A stretch of 64,000 nucleotides of DNA, taken from the NCBI GenBank assembly GCA_040080965.1, contig JBEBHH010000001.1:163670-227669 (forward strand), written 5' to 3'. Shown in pieces: positions 1 to 7,717 of this stretch. A model generated the notes under the pieces. The model searched no databases. It saw only the letters and a program-made list of their open reading frames with translations, and was not told the DNA's origin. The stretch's first letter is position 1. The number at the start of each line of letters is the position of its first letter. The DNA is from SHZI01 sp040080965. GTDB taxonomy: Bacteria; Pseudomonadota; Gammaproteobacteria; Steroidobacterales; GCA-2729495. A program made the position numbers and the translations under genes.

Positions 1-80
1 GCACGATGCCGCTCGAGCGGCTGGCCCAGGGTCTGGCCGCCGAGATCGCGAGCCGCGGCCGCACTGTTATGGAGGGTTGA
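1..80 (+). CDS. thrS: Threonyl-tRNA synthetase, C-terminal end (partial)
   Basis: Only the last 25 codons are in the window, read in the third frame and ending with TGA at 78-80. The tail TMPLERLAQGLAAEIASRG fits the end of the anticodon-binding domain of ThrRS, where a G-T/S-M followed by an amphipathic helix and basic residues is usual. The identification rests mainly on position: thrS directly precedes infC in enterobacteria and many other gammaproteobacteria. The stop lies in the same frame as infC, with one codon between stop and infC start. Confidence 0.8.
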   Translation, partial: TMPLERLAQGLAAEIASRGRTVMEG

Positions 81-83
81 AGT

Positions 84-602
84 ATCGCTGCTAACAAACG
101 AGTCCGCCGGAATGACGAGATCGATGCACGGGAAATCCGCGTCATTGGTGCCGGTGGCGAGCAGGTTGGAATCCTGAGCCGGGAAGCCGCTCTCCAGATG
201 GCGCAGGAGTCGGCCATGGACCTGGTGGAGATTTCACCAACAGCCGTGCCGCCTGTCTGCCGGATCATGGACTTCGGCAAATTCCTGTTCGAAACGAACA
301 AGAAGGCGCATGCAGCGAAGCGGAAGCAAAAGCAGATCCAGGTCAAGGAAGTGAAGTTCCGGCCTGGAACTGAAGAGGGTGATTACCAGATCAAACTGCG
401 CAATCTCCTCAAGTTCCTCGGTTCCGGTGACAAGGCCAAGGTGACCTTGCGCTTCCGCGGCCGGGAAATGGCTCACCAGGAAATCGGGGTGCGTCTCTTG
501 CAGCGCGTCCGCCAGGACCTGGAGTCAGTGGGTACCGTTGAGCAGTTTCCCCGGCTGGAAGGCCGGCAAATGGTCATGGTCATAGCCCCGAAGAAAAAGT
601 AA
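84..602 (+). CDS. infC: Translation initiation factor IF-3, ATC start
   Basis: IF-3 binds the 30S subunit, prevents premature 50S joining and proofreads the start codon and initiator tRNA. The protein is 172 residues if read from ATC at 84-86, close to the usual 170-180. Motifs seen include DLVEISP, PPVCRIMD(F)GKF, QVKEVKFRP, EGDYQ, TLRFRGREMAHQ, and the C-terminal EGRQMVMVIAPKKK. The first ATG is only at 198, inside the N-terminal domain, and would delete conserved residues (NDEIDAREIRVI). An in-frame TGA at 78-80 limits the start to the codons after it. GGAGG at 71-75 sits 8 nt before ATC. Family knowledge: infC typically starts on AUU/AUC/AUA, allowing IF-3 to repress its own translation. 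First gene after thrS. Confidence 0.95.
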   Translation: MAANKRVRRNDEIDAREIRVIGAGGEQVGILSREAALQMAQESAMDLVEISPTAVPPVCRIMDFGKFLFETNKKAHAAKRKQKQIQVKEVKFRPGTEEGDYQIKLRNLLKFLGSGDKAKVTLRFRGREMAHQEIGVRLLQRVRQDLESVGTVEQFPRLEGRQMVMVIAPKKK

Positions 603-775
603 GTGCCGGAAGAGTGAGTGCCTGACGTAAAACGTGCCTGATGCAAGAAAGAGAGTGACGGTTGATCGCCGGGGCAATCCCGCCGCGCGTGGTCGCCGGA
701 ACCCGCCTGCAATGGCCGCCAGTGGCTCCCGATGGAGTCCCGGCGCGGTTCGGACCAGGCCCCAAGGAGACGTAA

Positions 776-970
776 ATGCCCAAGATGAAGACGAATCGGG
801 GCGCCGCAAAGCGCTTCCGGGCGACTGCCAATGGCTTCAAGGCCGGCCAGTCGCATCTCAATCACATCCTGACGAAAAAGAGCTCGAAGCGTAAGCGGCA
901 GCTGGGTGCAATGAACCAGGTTGCCGAGTGCGACGTGCCCGGCGTCAAGCGAATGCTGCCGTACTCATAG
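776..970 (+). CDS. rpmI: 50S ribosomal protein L35
   Basis: A 64-residue basic protein of the usual L35 length. It starts MPKMKTNRGAAKRF and contains the typical H-L/N-x-I-L-x-KK-S-x-KRKR stretch, a large-subunit component. AAGGAG at 764-769 sets the ATG. The 173-nt gap from infC carries no recognisable gene. In E. coli this region holds part of the L20 translational operator, but I cannot show a matching pseudoknot here. Followed by rplT after 13 nt. Confidence 0.97.
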   Translation: MPKMKTNRGAAKRFRATANGFKAGQSHLNHILTKKSSKRKRQLGAMNQVAECDVPGVKRMLPYS

Positions 971-983
971 GGAGGACCGAAAC

Positions 984-1346
984 ATGGCACGCGTAAAACG
1001 TGGTGTGACGGTCAAGGCCCGTCACAAGAAGATGCTCAAGAAGGCCAAGGGCATGTCCCAGGCCCGGAGCAAGTTGTACAAGACTGCCAAGCAGGCCGTC
1101 ATCAAGGCCGGGCAATACGCCTTTCGTGATCGCCGGGTGCGCAAGCGCGAGTTCCGCGCACTTTGGATCACCCGGATCAATGCCGCTGCCCGGCTGCACG
1201 GCCTTTCGTACAGCCGCTTCATGAGCGGTTTGATCAAGGCGGGCATCGAGGTCGACAGGAAGATGCTGTCCGATCTGGCAGTGCATGACGCGGCGGCTTT
1301 TGGCGCACTGGCTGAAAAGGCCAAGACCAGCCTGGCTGCTGCCTGA
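984..1346 (+). CDS. rplT: 50S ribosomal protein L20
   Basis: 120 residues starting MARVKRGVTVKARHKK, the canonical L20 N-terminus, with ITRINAAARLHGLSYS and FMSGLIKAGIEVDRKMLSDLA further on. L20 binds 23S rRNA early in 50S assembly and in E. coli represses the rpmI-rplT messages. GGAGG at 971-975 selects the ATG at 984; an upstream in-frame ATG at 921 lies inside rpmI and would add non-homologous residues. Cotranscribed with infC and rpmI by position. Confidence 0.97.
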   Translation: MARVKRGVTVKARHKKMLKKAKGMSQARSKLYKTAKQAVIKAGQYAFRDRRVRKREFRALWITRINAAARLHGLSYSRFMSGLIKAGIEVDRKMLSDLAVHDAAAFGALAEKAKTSLAAA

Positions 1347-1376
1347 GCGCCCCACCGGTGCGCTAGTTGGGACCTC

Positions 1377-1399
1377 GCGGGCGCACGTCGTGCGCCCGC
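1377..1399 (+). promoter_or_regulatory. Perfect 10-bp hairpin between rplT and pheS (possible attenuator or processing site)
   Basis: GCGGGCGCAC at 1377-1386 and GTGCGCCCGC at 1390-1399 form a perfect GC-rich stem with a 3-nt loop. No T-run follows, so it is not a convincing intrinsic terminator. In E. coli the pheM leader and an attenuator lie here; no phenylalanine-rich leader peptide is visible in 1347-1440. It could slow RNA polymerase, protect the upstream mRNA or be a processing site. Confidence 0.45.
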
Positions 1400-1440
1400 A
1401 GATCCTTCCCTTGCTCATGCCGTGCAGATGAAAAGCGGTA

Positions 1441-2424
1441 ATGAATAACGTCGAGTCGTTGCTGGCGCAGGCCCGGGCTGCAGTGGCTGCTGCGGGCGAC
1501 CTGGCGGCCCTCGATGCGATCCGTGTGCACTACCTCGGCAAGAAGGGCGAGGTTACTGCCTTGCTCAAACAGCTTGGCAATCTGCCGGACGAGCAGCGGC
1601 GGGCCCAGGGACAGGTCATCAACGCGGTCAAGGCCTCACTCACCGAGGCACTGGACGCAAGGCGGGACGTCCTCGAAGCAAGCGCCCTGACCCGGGAGCT
1701 TCAGGCCAGTGCCATTGATGTCACGTTGCCCGGCAGGGGCCAGCATCCCGGCGGCCTCCACCCCGTCACGCTGACGCTCCAGCGCATCGAGAAGATCTTT
1801 GCGGCCGCCGGTTTCGCCGTGCACGAAGGTCCCGAAGTCGAGGATGACTTCCACAACTTCACGGCACTGAACATCCCTGCTGATCATCCCGCCAGGGCCA
1901 TGCACGATACCTTCTATCTGGCCGACGGCAGGCTGCTGCGAACGCATACGTCACCCGTACAGATCAGGGCAATGCTGCGCCTGGGGGCGCCCCTGCGATT
2001 GATTGCCCCTGGCAGGGTGTACCGGTGCGACTCGGATACCACGCACACACCGATGTTCCACCAGGTTGAGGGGTTGGTGGTCGACACGAATGTCAGCTTC
2101 GCCAATCTCAAGGCGGTGCTGGCCGAATTCGTCGAACGTTTCTTCGAGCGCTCAGCAACCGTGCGCTTCCGGCCCTCCTATTTCCCGTTCACCGAACCGT
2201 CTGCCGAGGTGGATGTGCTGTCCGAGTCCGGCCGCTGGCTGGAGGTCCTTGGGTGCGGCATGGTTCATCCGCAGGTCCTCAGCAATGCCGGTATCGATCC
2301 CGAGATGTACACCGGTTATGCATTCGGCATGGGCGTGGAACGGCTGGCGATGTTGCGCTACGGGATCCATGACATCCGGATGCTGTTCGACAATGACCTG
2401 CGCTTCCTCCGGCAATTCCATTAA
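1441..2424 (+). CDS. pheS: Phenylalanyl-tRNA synthetase alpha subunit
   Basis: 327 residues, the same length as E. coli PheS. An N-terminal coiled-coil arm (about 1-90) precedes the class II catalytic core. Motif 2 is visible as APGRVYRCDSDTTHTPMFHQ and motif 3 near the end as GYAFGMGVERLAML. It forms the alpha2-beta2 enzyme that charges tRNA-Phe, with PheT encoded 21 nt downstream. The start is the first ATG of the frame; its upstream sequence is only weakly purine-rich (AAAAGCGG). Confidence 0.97.
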   Translation: MNNVESLLAQARAAVAAAGDLAALDAIRVHYLGKKGEVTALLKQLGNLPDEQRRAQGQVINAVKASLTEALDARRDVLEASALTRELQASAIDVTLPGRGQHPGGLHPVTLTLQRIEKIFAAAGFAVHEGPEVEDDFHNFTALNIPADHPARAMHDTFYLADGRLLRTHTSPVQIRAMLRLGAPLRLIAPGRVYRCDSDTTHTPMFHQVEGLVVDTNVSFANLKAVLAEFVERFFERSATVRFRPSYFPFTEPSAEVDVLSESGRWLEVLGCGMVHPQVLSNAGIDPEMYTGYAFGMGVERLAMLRYGIHDIRMLFDNDLRFLRQFH

Positions 2425-2445
2425 GGCCGCTCGTCAGCACACGCC

Positions 2446-4836
2446 ATGAAGATCAGTGAACAATGGCTGCGGGAGTTCGCCAGTCCGCCGGGCGACACGG
2501 CGGCGCTCGTTCACCAGTTGACGATGCAGGGCCTTGAAGTCGAGAGCGTCGAGGCGGCTGGCCCTGCACTGGACGGTGTGGTCGTGGCCCGGGTCGTGGA
2601 CGTGGCGCCGCACCCGAACGCGGACAGGTTGCGCGTCTGCCAGGTCGATGTCGGGACCGGAACCATCCAGATAGTCTGCGGCGCTGCCAATGTCCGCCCG
2701 GGCGGCTTATATCCGGCGGCACTGCCTGGAGCAACCCTGCCCGGCGGCCTGGCGATAGCCAGGGCCACTCTCCGGGGTGTGGAGTCCGGAGGCATGCTGT
2801 GTTCCGCGGCAGAACTGGGTCTGGGGGAGTCCGGTTCGTCGTCCCGGGCAGAAGGATTGCTCGAGCTTGAGCCCGCCAGCCGTCCGGGATCGCCGGTGGC
2901 ATCGGCCCTGGCATTGCCGGATAGCATCCTGGACCTGAAGATCACCCCGAACCGGGCTGACTGCTTTTCTGTCGTTGGCGTTGCGCGGGACCTGGCGGCC
3001 ACCACGGGCCTGGCATTCAGCGAGCCTGCCGTCATTGCTGTTGCGGCCGGGGATCCGGTCACCTTTCCCGTGCGGGTGGAGGATCCGGCCGGCAGTCCGG
3101 ATTTCCACGTCCGTGTCATCCGCGGCATCAACCCGGATGCGAGGTCGCCATTCTGGCTTCGCGAGCGGCTTCGCCGGAGCGGGATACGGTCTATTCACCC
3201 CGTCGTTGACGTCACCAATCTGGTGATGCTCGAGCTCGGCCAGCCTCTGCACGCGTACGACATGGACAAGCTCGACGGTGGGCTTGTCGTAAGGCGAGCT
3301 CGTCCCGCCGAGCCACTGGAACTGCTCAGTGGTGACAGTGTCCAGCTGGATGAATCGTGTCTCGTGATCGCCGACCGCTCGGGCGCCATCGGACTCGCGG
3401 GCATCATGGGGGGCAACGGAACGGCGGTCTCCGCCCTGACGACCAATGTCCTGTTGGAGTCCGCGTACTTTGCGCCAGCCGCGATCGCGGGTCGGGCGCG
3501 GCGCCTGGGGCTGCAGACGGACGCGTCGACACGCTTCGAGCGCGGAGTTGACCCGACAGGGCAGCGGCGGGCCATCGAACGGGCCACGGCGCTGCTCCTG
3601 GGCATTGCGGGTGGCGCAGCCGGACCCTGCCAGGCGGAAGGCTCCGGGGTTGCTCCCCGCGATCCTGTAAGGCTCCGACGCAACCGCCTGGCGCGGGTCC
3701 TCGGGGTCTCCGTTCCCGATCAGGACACTGAAAGCATCCTGTCCCGCCTTGGCATGCTGGCGGAACGGGACGGCGATGGCTGGTTGGTTGGTCCCCCAGC
3801 ATTCCGCTTCGACATAGCCGTTGAAGTCGACCTGATCGAGGAGATCGCCCGTGTGCGTGGCTACGACGGGATAGTGCCGCATCAGGGGTCACAAGCCACG
3901 CGCCTGGGAGAGGCGCCAGCCACGCGGGTGAGTGGCGACGTCCTGCGGGGAGTGCTGGTCCAGCGCGGCTATCAGGAGGCAATGACCTATAGTTTCGTGG
4001 ACCGCGTTGTCGACCAGCTGCTCGCTGGCGGCCGGCAAGGGGTGCCGCTCGTCAATCCACTGTCCGCTGACCTGGCAGTGATGCGCCAGAGCCTCTGGCC
4101 CGGACTGATCCAGGGGCTCCGCAACAACATCTCACGTCAGCAACGCCGGGTCCGGCTCTTTGAGTCCGGGGTCCGGTTCATTCCCGCCGGATCCGGTCTG
4201 ACGGAGGAAGCTGTGGTTGCCGGCATCGCTGCTGGCGCCGCGCTTCCCGAGCAATGGGGCGAGCGCGCGCGGCAGGCGGACTTTTACGACATCAAGGCAG
4301 ACCTGGAGGCCCTCCTTGCGACAGTGGGCGAGAACGGGGAGTTCGCCTGGGTGACCGACACGCATCCCGCCCTCCACCCGGGATGCACTGCACGCTTGCT
4401 CAGGCGGGGGCAGCATCTCGGTTGGCTCGGGTCCCTCCACCCGAGCCTGATCCGGTCATGCGGTCTCGAGGAGGCGCCGATCCTGTTCGAACTCGACCTC
4501 GCGTTGTTGTCGGCCGCCACGCTGACCACCTGCCAGGAACCGTCCCGGTTCCCGTCGGTGCGACGAGACATCGCTGTCCTCGTGAAGCGGGACACGCCGT
4601 CGGCCAGCCTGGTTCATGCCGTTACCGAAGCGGCAGGGCCAGCCTTGCGCGAGGTCGTCGTATTTGACATCTTCGCGGGCGAACACATCGACACGGGTGA
4701 AAAGAGCGTTGCTTTGGGCTTGATTTTGCAGGAAACATCACGCACCCTTACCGACGCTGAGACAGACAAGATCATCGGTGGCGTTATCCAGCGTTTGGCC
4801 AGGGATTTCAGCGCCAGGATGCGAGAAAAAGAATAA
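2446..4836 (+). CDS. pheT: Phenylalanyl-tRNA synthetase beta subunit
   Basis: 796 residues, typical for bacterial PheT. Order of domains: B1 and the EMAP-type tRNA-binding fold (about 1-150, HPNADRLRVCQVDVG), B3/B4 editing region (about 210-400, with MGG and the FERGVDP block), B5 (about 405-475), a catalytic-like core, and a C-terminal anticodon-binding FDX-ACB domain (about 700-796, FPSVRRDIAVLV). It pairs with PheS and hydrolyses mischarged Tyr-tRNA-Phe. Stops 8 nt before ihfA, as in E. coli. Confidence 0.97.
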   Translation: MKISEQWLREFASPPGDTAALVHQLTMQGLEVESVEAAGPALDGVVVARVVDVAPHPNADRLRVCQVDVGTGTIQIVCGAANVRPGGLYPAALPGATLPGGLAIARATLRGVESGGMLCSAAELGLGESGSSSRAEGLLELEPASRPGSPVASALALPDSILDLKITPNRADCFSVVGVARDLAATTGLAFSEPAVIAVAAGDPVTFPVRVEDPAGSPDFHVRVIRGINPDARSPFWLRERLRRSGIRSIHPVVDVTNLVMLELGQPLHAYDMDKLDGGLVVRRARPAEPLELLSGDSVQLDESCLVIADRSGAIGLAGIMGGNGTAVSALTTNVLLESAYFAPAAIAGRARRLGLQTDASTRFERGVDPTGQRRAIERATALLLGIAGGAAGPCQAEGSGVAPRDPVRLRRNRLARVLGVSVPDQDTESILSRLGMLAERDGDGWLVGPPAFRFDIAVEVDLIEEIARVRGYDGIVPHQGSQATRLGEAPATRVSGDVLRGVLVQRGYQEAMTYSFVDRVVDQLLAGGRQGVPLVNPLSADLAVMRQSLWPGLIQGLRNNISRQQRRVRLFESGVRFIPAGSGLTEEAVVAGIAAGAALPEQWGERARQADFYDIKADLEALLATVGENGEFAWVTDTHPALHPGCTARLLRRGQHLGWLGSLHPSLIRSCGLEEAPILFELDLALLSAATLTTCQEPSRFPSVRRDIAVLVKRDTPSASLVHAVTEAAGPALREVVVFDIFAGEHIDTGEKSVALGLILQETSRTLTDAETDKIIGGVIQRLARDFSARMREKE

Positions 4837-4844
4837 GAGAACAG

Positions 4845-5150
4845 ATGAGCATGGCTCTCACCAAGGCGGATATGGCGGAGTCCCTGTTCAATGAACTGGG
4901 ACTAAACAAGCGCGAAGCACGCGAACTCGTGGAACTGTTCTTCGAGGACCTGCGGGCAGCGCTGGCGAGTGGAGAGCAGATCAAGCTCTCCGGATTCGGC
5001 AACTTCGACCTGCGGGATAAAAACCAGCGGCCGGGCCGAAATCCAAAAACGGGCAAGGAAATCCCAATCACGGCGCGACGTGTAGTCACGTTTCGCCCCG
5101 GACAAAAACTGAAAGCCCGAGTGGAAGCATATGCTGGAGCCGGGGAATAA
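4845..5150 (+). CDS. ihfA: Integration host factor alpha subunit
   Basis: 101 residues of the HU/IHF fold: MALTKADMAESLFNELGLNK at the start and the DNA-bending arm region GNFDLRDKNQRPGRNPKTGKEIPI, whose R-P-G-R-N-P-K-T-G signature is typical of IHF-alpha. The heterodimer with IHF-beta bends DNA sharply for recombination, replication and transcription. Location right after pheT matches the E. coli order. An alternative ATG two codons in (4851) is possible. Confidence 0.96.
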   Translation: MSMALTKADMAESLFNELGLNKREARELVELFFEDLRAALASGEQIKLSGFGNFDLRDKNQRPGRNPKTGKEIPITARRVVTFRPGQKLKARVEAYAGAGE

Positions 5151-5487
5151 CGACGACCTGCCCCCAATCCCGGGCAAACGCTATTTCACGATCGGGGAAG
5201 TCAGCGATCTGTGCGCGGTGAAGCCGCACGTGCTTCGGTACTGGGAGCAGGAGTTCCCGCAACTGAAGCCCGTGAAGCGTCGCGGCAATCGCCGTTATTA
5301 CCAGCGGCAGGATGTGCTGATCATCCGGCAGATCCGCAGTCTCCTGTATGACGAGGGCTTCACCATTGGGGGCGCCCGGCAGAAGCTCACAGGGGAAGAG
5401 GCGCGGTCCGACCTGACCCAGAGCCAGCAGATCATCCGGCAGCTCCGGGTGGAACTGGAAGAAGTCCTCAGGCTCCTGCGCCGCTGA
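5131..5487 (+). CDS. MerR-family transcriptional regulator downstream of ihfA
   Basis: 118 residues. The N-terminal winged helix (about 17-85) reads YFTIGEVSDLCAVKPHVLRY, then WEQEFPQLKP and RRYYQRQDV, the MerR pattern. The C-terminus is a short leucine-rich helix (IIRQLRVELEEVLRLLRR), suited to dimerisation, and lacks any metal-binding cysteine cluster. The gene overlaps the end of ihfA by 20 nt, so it is probably translated with it. A short MerR protein directly after ihfA is widespread in proteobacteria; its targets are not known to me. Confidence 0.85.
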   Translation: MLEPGNNDDLPPIPGKRYFTIGEVSDLCAVKPHVLRYWEQEFPQLKPVKRRGNRRYYQRQDVLIIRQIRSLLYDEGFTIGGARQKLTGEEARSDLTQSQQIIRQLRVELEEVLRLLRR

Positions 5488-5568
5488 ACCGCCGACTGCC
5501 GGGATATTTCAGGTATCATTCCCGGCGCTGTTCGAGCGGTCCTGGACCGATCAAATACCACTCAAGGA

Positions 5569-5645
5569 CGGGGCGTGGCGCAGCCTGGTAGCGCACCTGC
5601 ATGGGGTGCAGGGGGTCGCAGGTTCAAATCCTGTCGCCCCGACCA
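5569..5645 (+). tRNA. tRNA-Pro (anticodon GGG)
   Basis: A complete cloverleaf with encoded CCA. The acceptor stem CGGGGCG pairs with CGCCCCG, the D-arm is GCGCAGCCTGGTAGCGC, the anticodon stem CCTGC/GCAGG encloses loop ATGGGGT with anticodon GGG, and the T-arm contains GGTTCAAATCC. It starts with C1 as proline tRNAs do. It reads CCC and CCU. A proline tRNA follows the ihfA/merR pair in several gammaproteobacteria. Confidence 0.97.
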
Positions 5646-5672
5646 TTCGTGGCATTGATCGGGATCCGGCCG

Positions 5673-6392
5673 ATGCGAACAGCAATTCTTGGCATCGGGC
5701 TGCTGCTGGGCTCGGCGGCGGCCATTCCGGCCCCCCCAACCAGCCCGCCAGCGGCCGACAAGGCCCTGTCCCTCGTCCGCCAGTGGGTCTCCGGGCGCTA
5801 CGACAACGCCATCCAGGCAACCCAGGACCTGGCAAATCCAGCGGTTCCGGACGATCAGAAGCATCGGCTGATGCATCAGCTCTTCGTGCCTGTAACCGTG
5901 GACGTACCGGGCATTCCGGGCTACCTCGTCTACCAGCAGTCCTCGGTCGATGGCTCGGATGACCCGGCAGCGATTACGCGCGTTGGACTGCTGCAGTTCT
6001 TTGTCGACGACACGGGACAACTGCGGCAGCGCGAGCTGAATTTCAGGGATCCCGAGTCGTTCAAGAATGCCCATCTCGAACCTGATCGCCTGCGGGTCCT
6101 GACTCTGGAGGCGTTTCGCTTCGACTCCGGGTGCGACTTTCTCCTGTCGCCAGCCACCGGGGAAACTGAGATTTCGGGCCCAATGGTTCCCGGGGCATGC
6201 CGATTCTTCAGCAAGGGCCTCAACAAGGAGCTCATGGCCGATGACGCCGTGACCATCCGGGCCAGCGAGTACTGGTTCCTGGGGCGGTTCGTCGACGAGA
6301 CCGGCAGGGTCATGTGGGGAAATGCCAGCAAGGAGCCCGTGAAGCTGGTGCGCGTGCCCGTCCCCGCTGAGAAGCCCGGCCATGGGCACTAG
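5673..6392 (+). CDS. Exported CpcT/CpeT-like protein
   Basis: 239 residues from ATG 5673. A signal peptide is evident (MRTAILGIGLLLGSAAAIPA). The mature part shows a pattern I associate with the CpcT/CpeT fold: L-x-x-W-V-S-G-R-Y-D-N near residue 35, a central run of arginine-containing strands, a G-x-x-C motif (VPGACRFF) and a late D-E-T-G-R-V-M-W-G strand. In cyanobacteria this family attaches bilins to phycobiliproteins, but members in non-photosynthetic proteobacteria have no known role. It starts 27 nt after the tRNA. The family call is by pattern memory, so moderate. Confidence 0.6.
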   Translation: MRTAILGIGLLLGSAAAIPAPPTSPPAADKALSLVRQWVSGRYDNAIQATQDLANPAVPDDQKHRLMHQLFVPVTVDVPGIPGYLVYQQSSVDGSDDPAAITRVGLLQFFVDDTGQLRQRELNFRDPESFKNAHLEPDRLRVLTLEAFRFDSGCDFLLSPATGETEISGPMVPGACRFFSKGLNKELMADDAVTIRASEYWFLGRFVDETGRVMWGNASKEPVKLVRVPVPAEKPGHGH

Positions 6393-6499
6393 ACGGACGT
6401 AACACGGTCCAATCCCTTTGGGCTCCGGCGCCGAATACCAAGCACCGCGGAGGGGATTTTGCGCTGCCAGCGCCCGTCACCCGCGCCTGTCCACGTGCC

Positions 6500-6530
6500 C
6501 TATTGTTATAATAATATAATGTCTATTGTT
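6500..6530 (+). promoter_or_regulatory. AT-rich promoter/operator candidate before the Rieske gene
   Basis: In an otherwise GC-rich region this stretch holds two exact TATAAT hexamers (6507-6512 and 6515-6520) and an 8-bp direct repeat CTATTGTT at 6500-6507 and 6523-6530, start-to-start distance 23 bp, about two helical turns. No good -35 box is visible at the right spacing, which suits an activated or repressed promoter. The oxygenase ATG follows at 6563. Confidence 0.45.
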
Positions 6531-6562
6531 GACTGCCGCCCTCGCCAGCCACCGGAGCGCCC

Positions 6563-7690
6563 ATGCTGATCAACAACTGGTACGTCGCCGCCTGGTCCCA
6601 CGAGGTGACCACTCGCAATCCTTTCGGCGTACGCATGCTGGGATGCGATTTCGTGCTCTTTCGGGACGCCGAGGGTCGCGTGGTGTGCCTGAGTGACGTT
6701 TGCTGCCATCGCGGCGCGTCCCTGTCGGGTGGCAAGCTGAAGAATGCCCGTGTGGTCTGCCCCTACCACGGCTGGAACTTTGACGGCCGCGGCAACTGCG
6801 TCCTGATCCCGTCCATGGGTGAGGGCGCCCCAATCCCGAAGCGGGCCCGGGTCGACTCCTACCCCACCCAGGAAAAGTACGGGTGGGTGTGGGCCTTCCT
6901 GGGAGACCTCCCGGAATCGGAGCGCCCGGCCATCCCGGATCTGTTTCCGGAGTACGAGGACCCTGCCGGCTGGCACCGGATTCCCTACGGCTTCGAGGCC
7001 AAGGCCAATTGGATGCGGTTCGAGGAAAACTCGCTCGATACCGCGCACACGAACTTCGTTCACCAGCAATTCGGAGCCATCCGCAATCCCAAGCTCGAGG
7101 TTTTCCCCCTCGAGCACAGTGAGTGGGGGGCGCGGGTCGCCCGCATCAAGCCGGCTCCCGGCGCAGATCAGAAGACCGGGGAGATGGCCAAGCTCCTCTC
7201 CACGGAGCGAAAGTCGACCCAGGTCGAGCTGGAGTTCAGCCTGCTCGGACTTTGTCATCGCATAAAGCCCACCTTCCGCGAAGGCATGAGCCTTATCAAC
7301 TTCACGGCCCGGACTCCGGTCGAGGACAAGCTGAGCCGCGCGTTTGGCTGGCAGGCCCGCAACTACCTGAAGGAACCGCAGTACGACGCCGAGCGCATTG
7401 CTGCCATCGAACTGGCGGTGAAGGAAGACCTGTCTGTCGTCGAGCGCGTTCGCCCGATGCACACGCCGGCGTCGCTTGCTGATGAACTGCTGGTCGAGAC
7501 GGATGGCATGGAAGTGGCGTTCAGGAAATGCTGCGCGCGCTGGGCGGCCAAGGGTTGGGAGATCGACCGGACTGAACTTGATCGGCTGGGGCGACAGCAG
7601 GTGCTGGTGATTCCTTCGCCCGCCCGGCGCGAAGACCCCAAGAACTGGATCCACAAGACCGTGCCCATGCGGCCGGTCGCCGCTGAATAG
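6563..7690 (+). CDS. Rieske non-haem iron oxygenase, terminal component
   Basis: 375 residues. The Rieske [2Fe-2S] site is C47-x-H49 and C66-P-Y-H69 (CPYHGWNFDG). The mononuclear iron site follows as N156-S-L-D159-T-A-H162-x4-H167, with D289 in EDLSVVERVRP as the likely third ligand. The N-terminus (NWYVAAWSHEV) and overall length are those of single-component-oxygenase demethylases and hydroxylases such as vanillate O-demethylase or phenoxybenzoate dioxygenase alpha, not of ring-dihydroxylating alpha/beta enzymes. It needs a separate reductase; none is adjacent, though a ferredoxin lies at 30.2 kb. Followed by a bicupin gene after 27 nt. Substrate unknown. Confidence 0.9.
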   Translation: MLINNWYVAAWSHEVTTRNPFGVRMLGCDFVLFRDAEGRVVCLSDVCCHRGASLSGGKLKNARVVCPYHGWNFDGRGNCVLIPSMGEGAPIPKRARVDSYPTQEKYGWVWAFLGDLPESERPAIPDLFPEYEDPAGWHRIPYGFEAKANWMRFEENSLDTAHTNFVHQQFGAIRNPKLEVFPLEHSEWGARVARIKPAPGADQKTGEMAKLLSTERKSTQVELEFSLLGLCHRIKPTFREGMSLINFTARTPVEDKLSRAFGWQARNYLKEPQYDAERIAAIELAVKEDLSVVERVRPMHTPASLADELLVETDGMEVAFRKCCARWAAKGWEIDRTELDRLGRQQVLVIPSPARREDPKNWIHKTVPMRPVAAE

Positions 7691-7717
7691 AAATCGAATC
7701 TCTGGAAGGAACTGGAT

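Noticed and set aside
2707..3882. Open frame of 391 codons on the minus strand inside pheT
   Set aside because: Low-complexity Arg/Pro/Gly-rich translation typical of the complement of a high-GC gene; pheT on the other strand is certain.
6393..6499. ATCCCT...AGGGGAT complementarity with TTTTG after the CpeT-like gene
   Set aside because: The loop is too long and the stem imperfect; not a supportable terminator.
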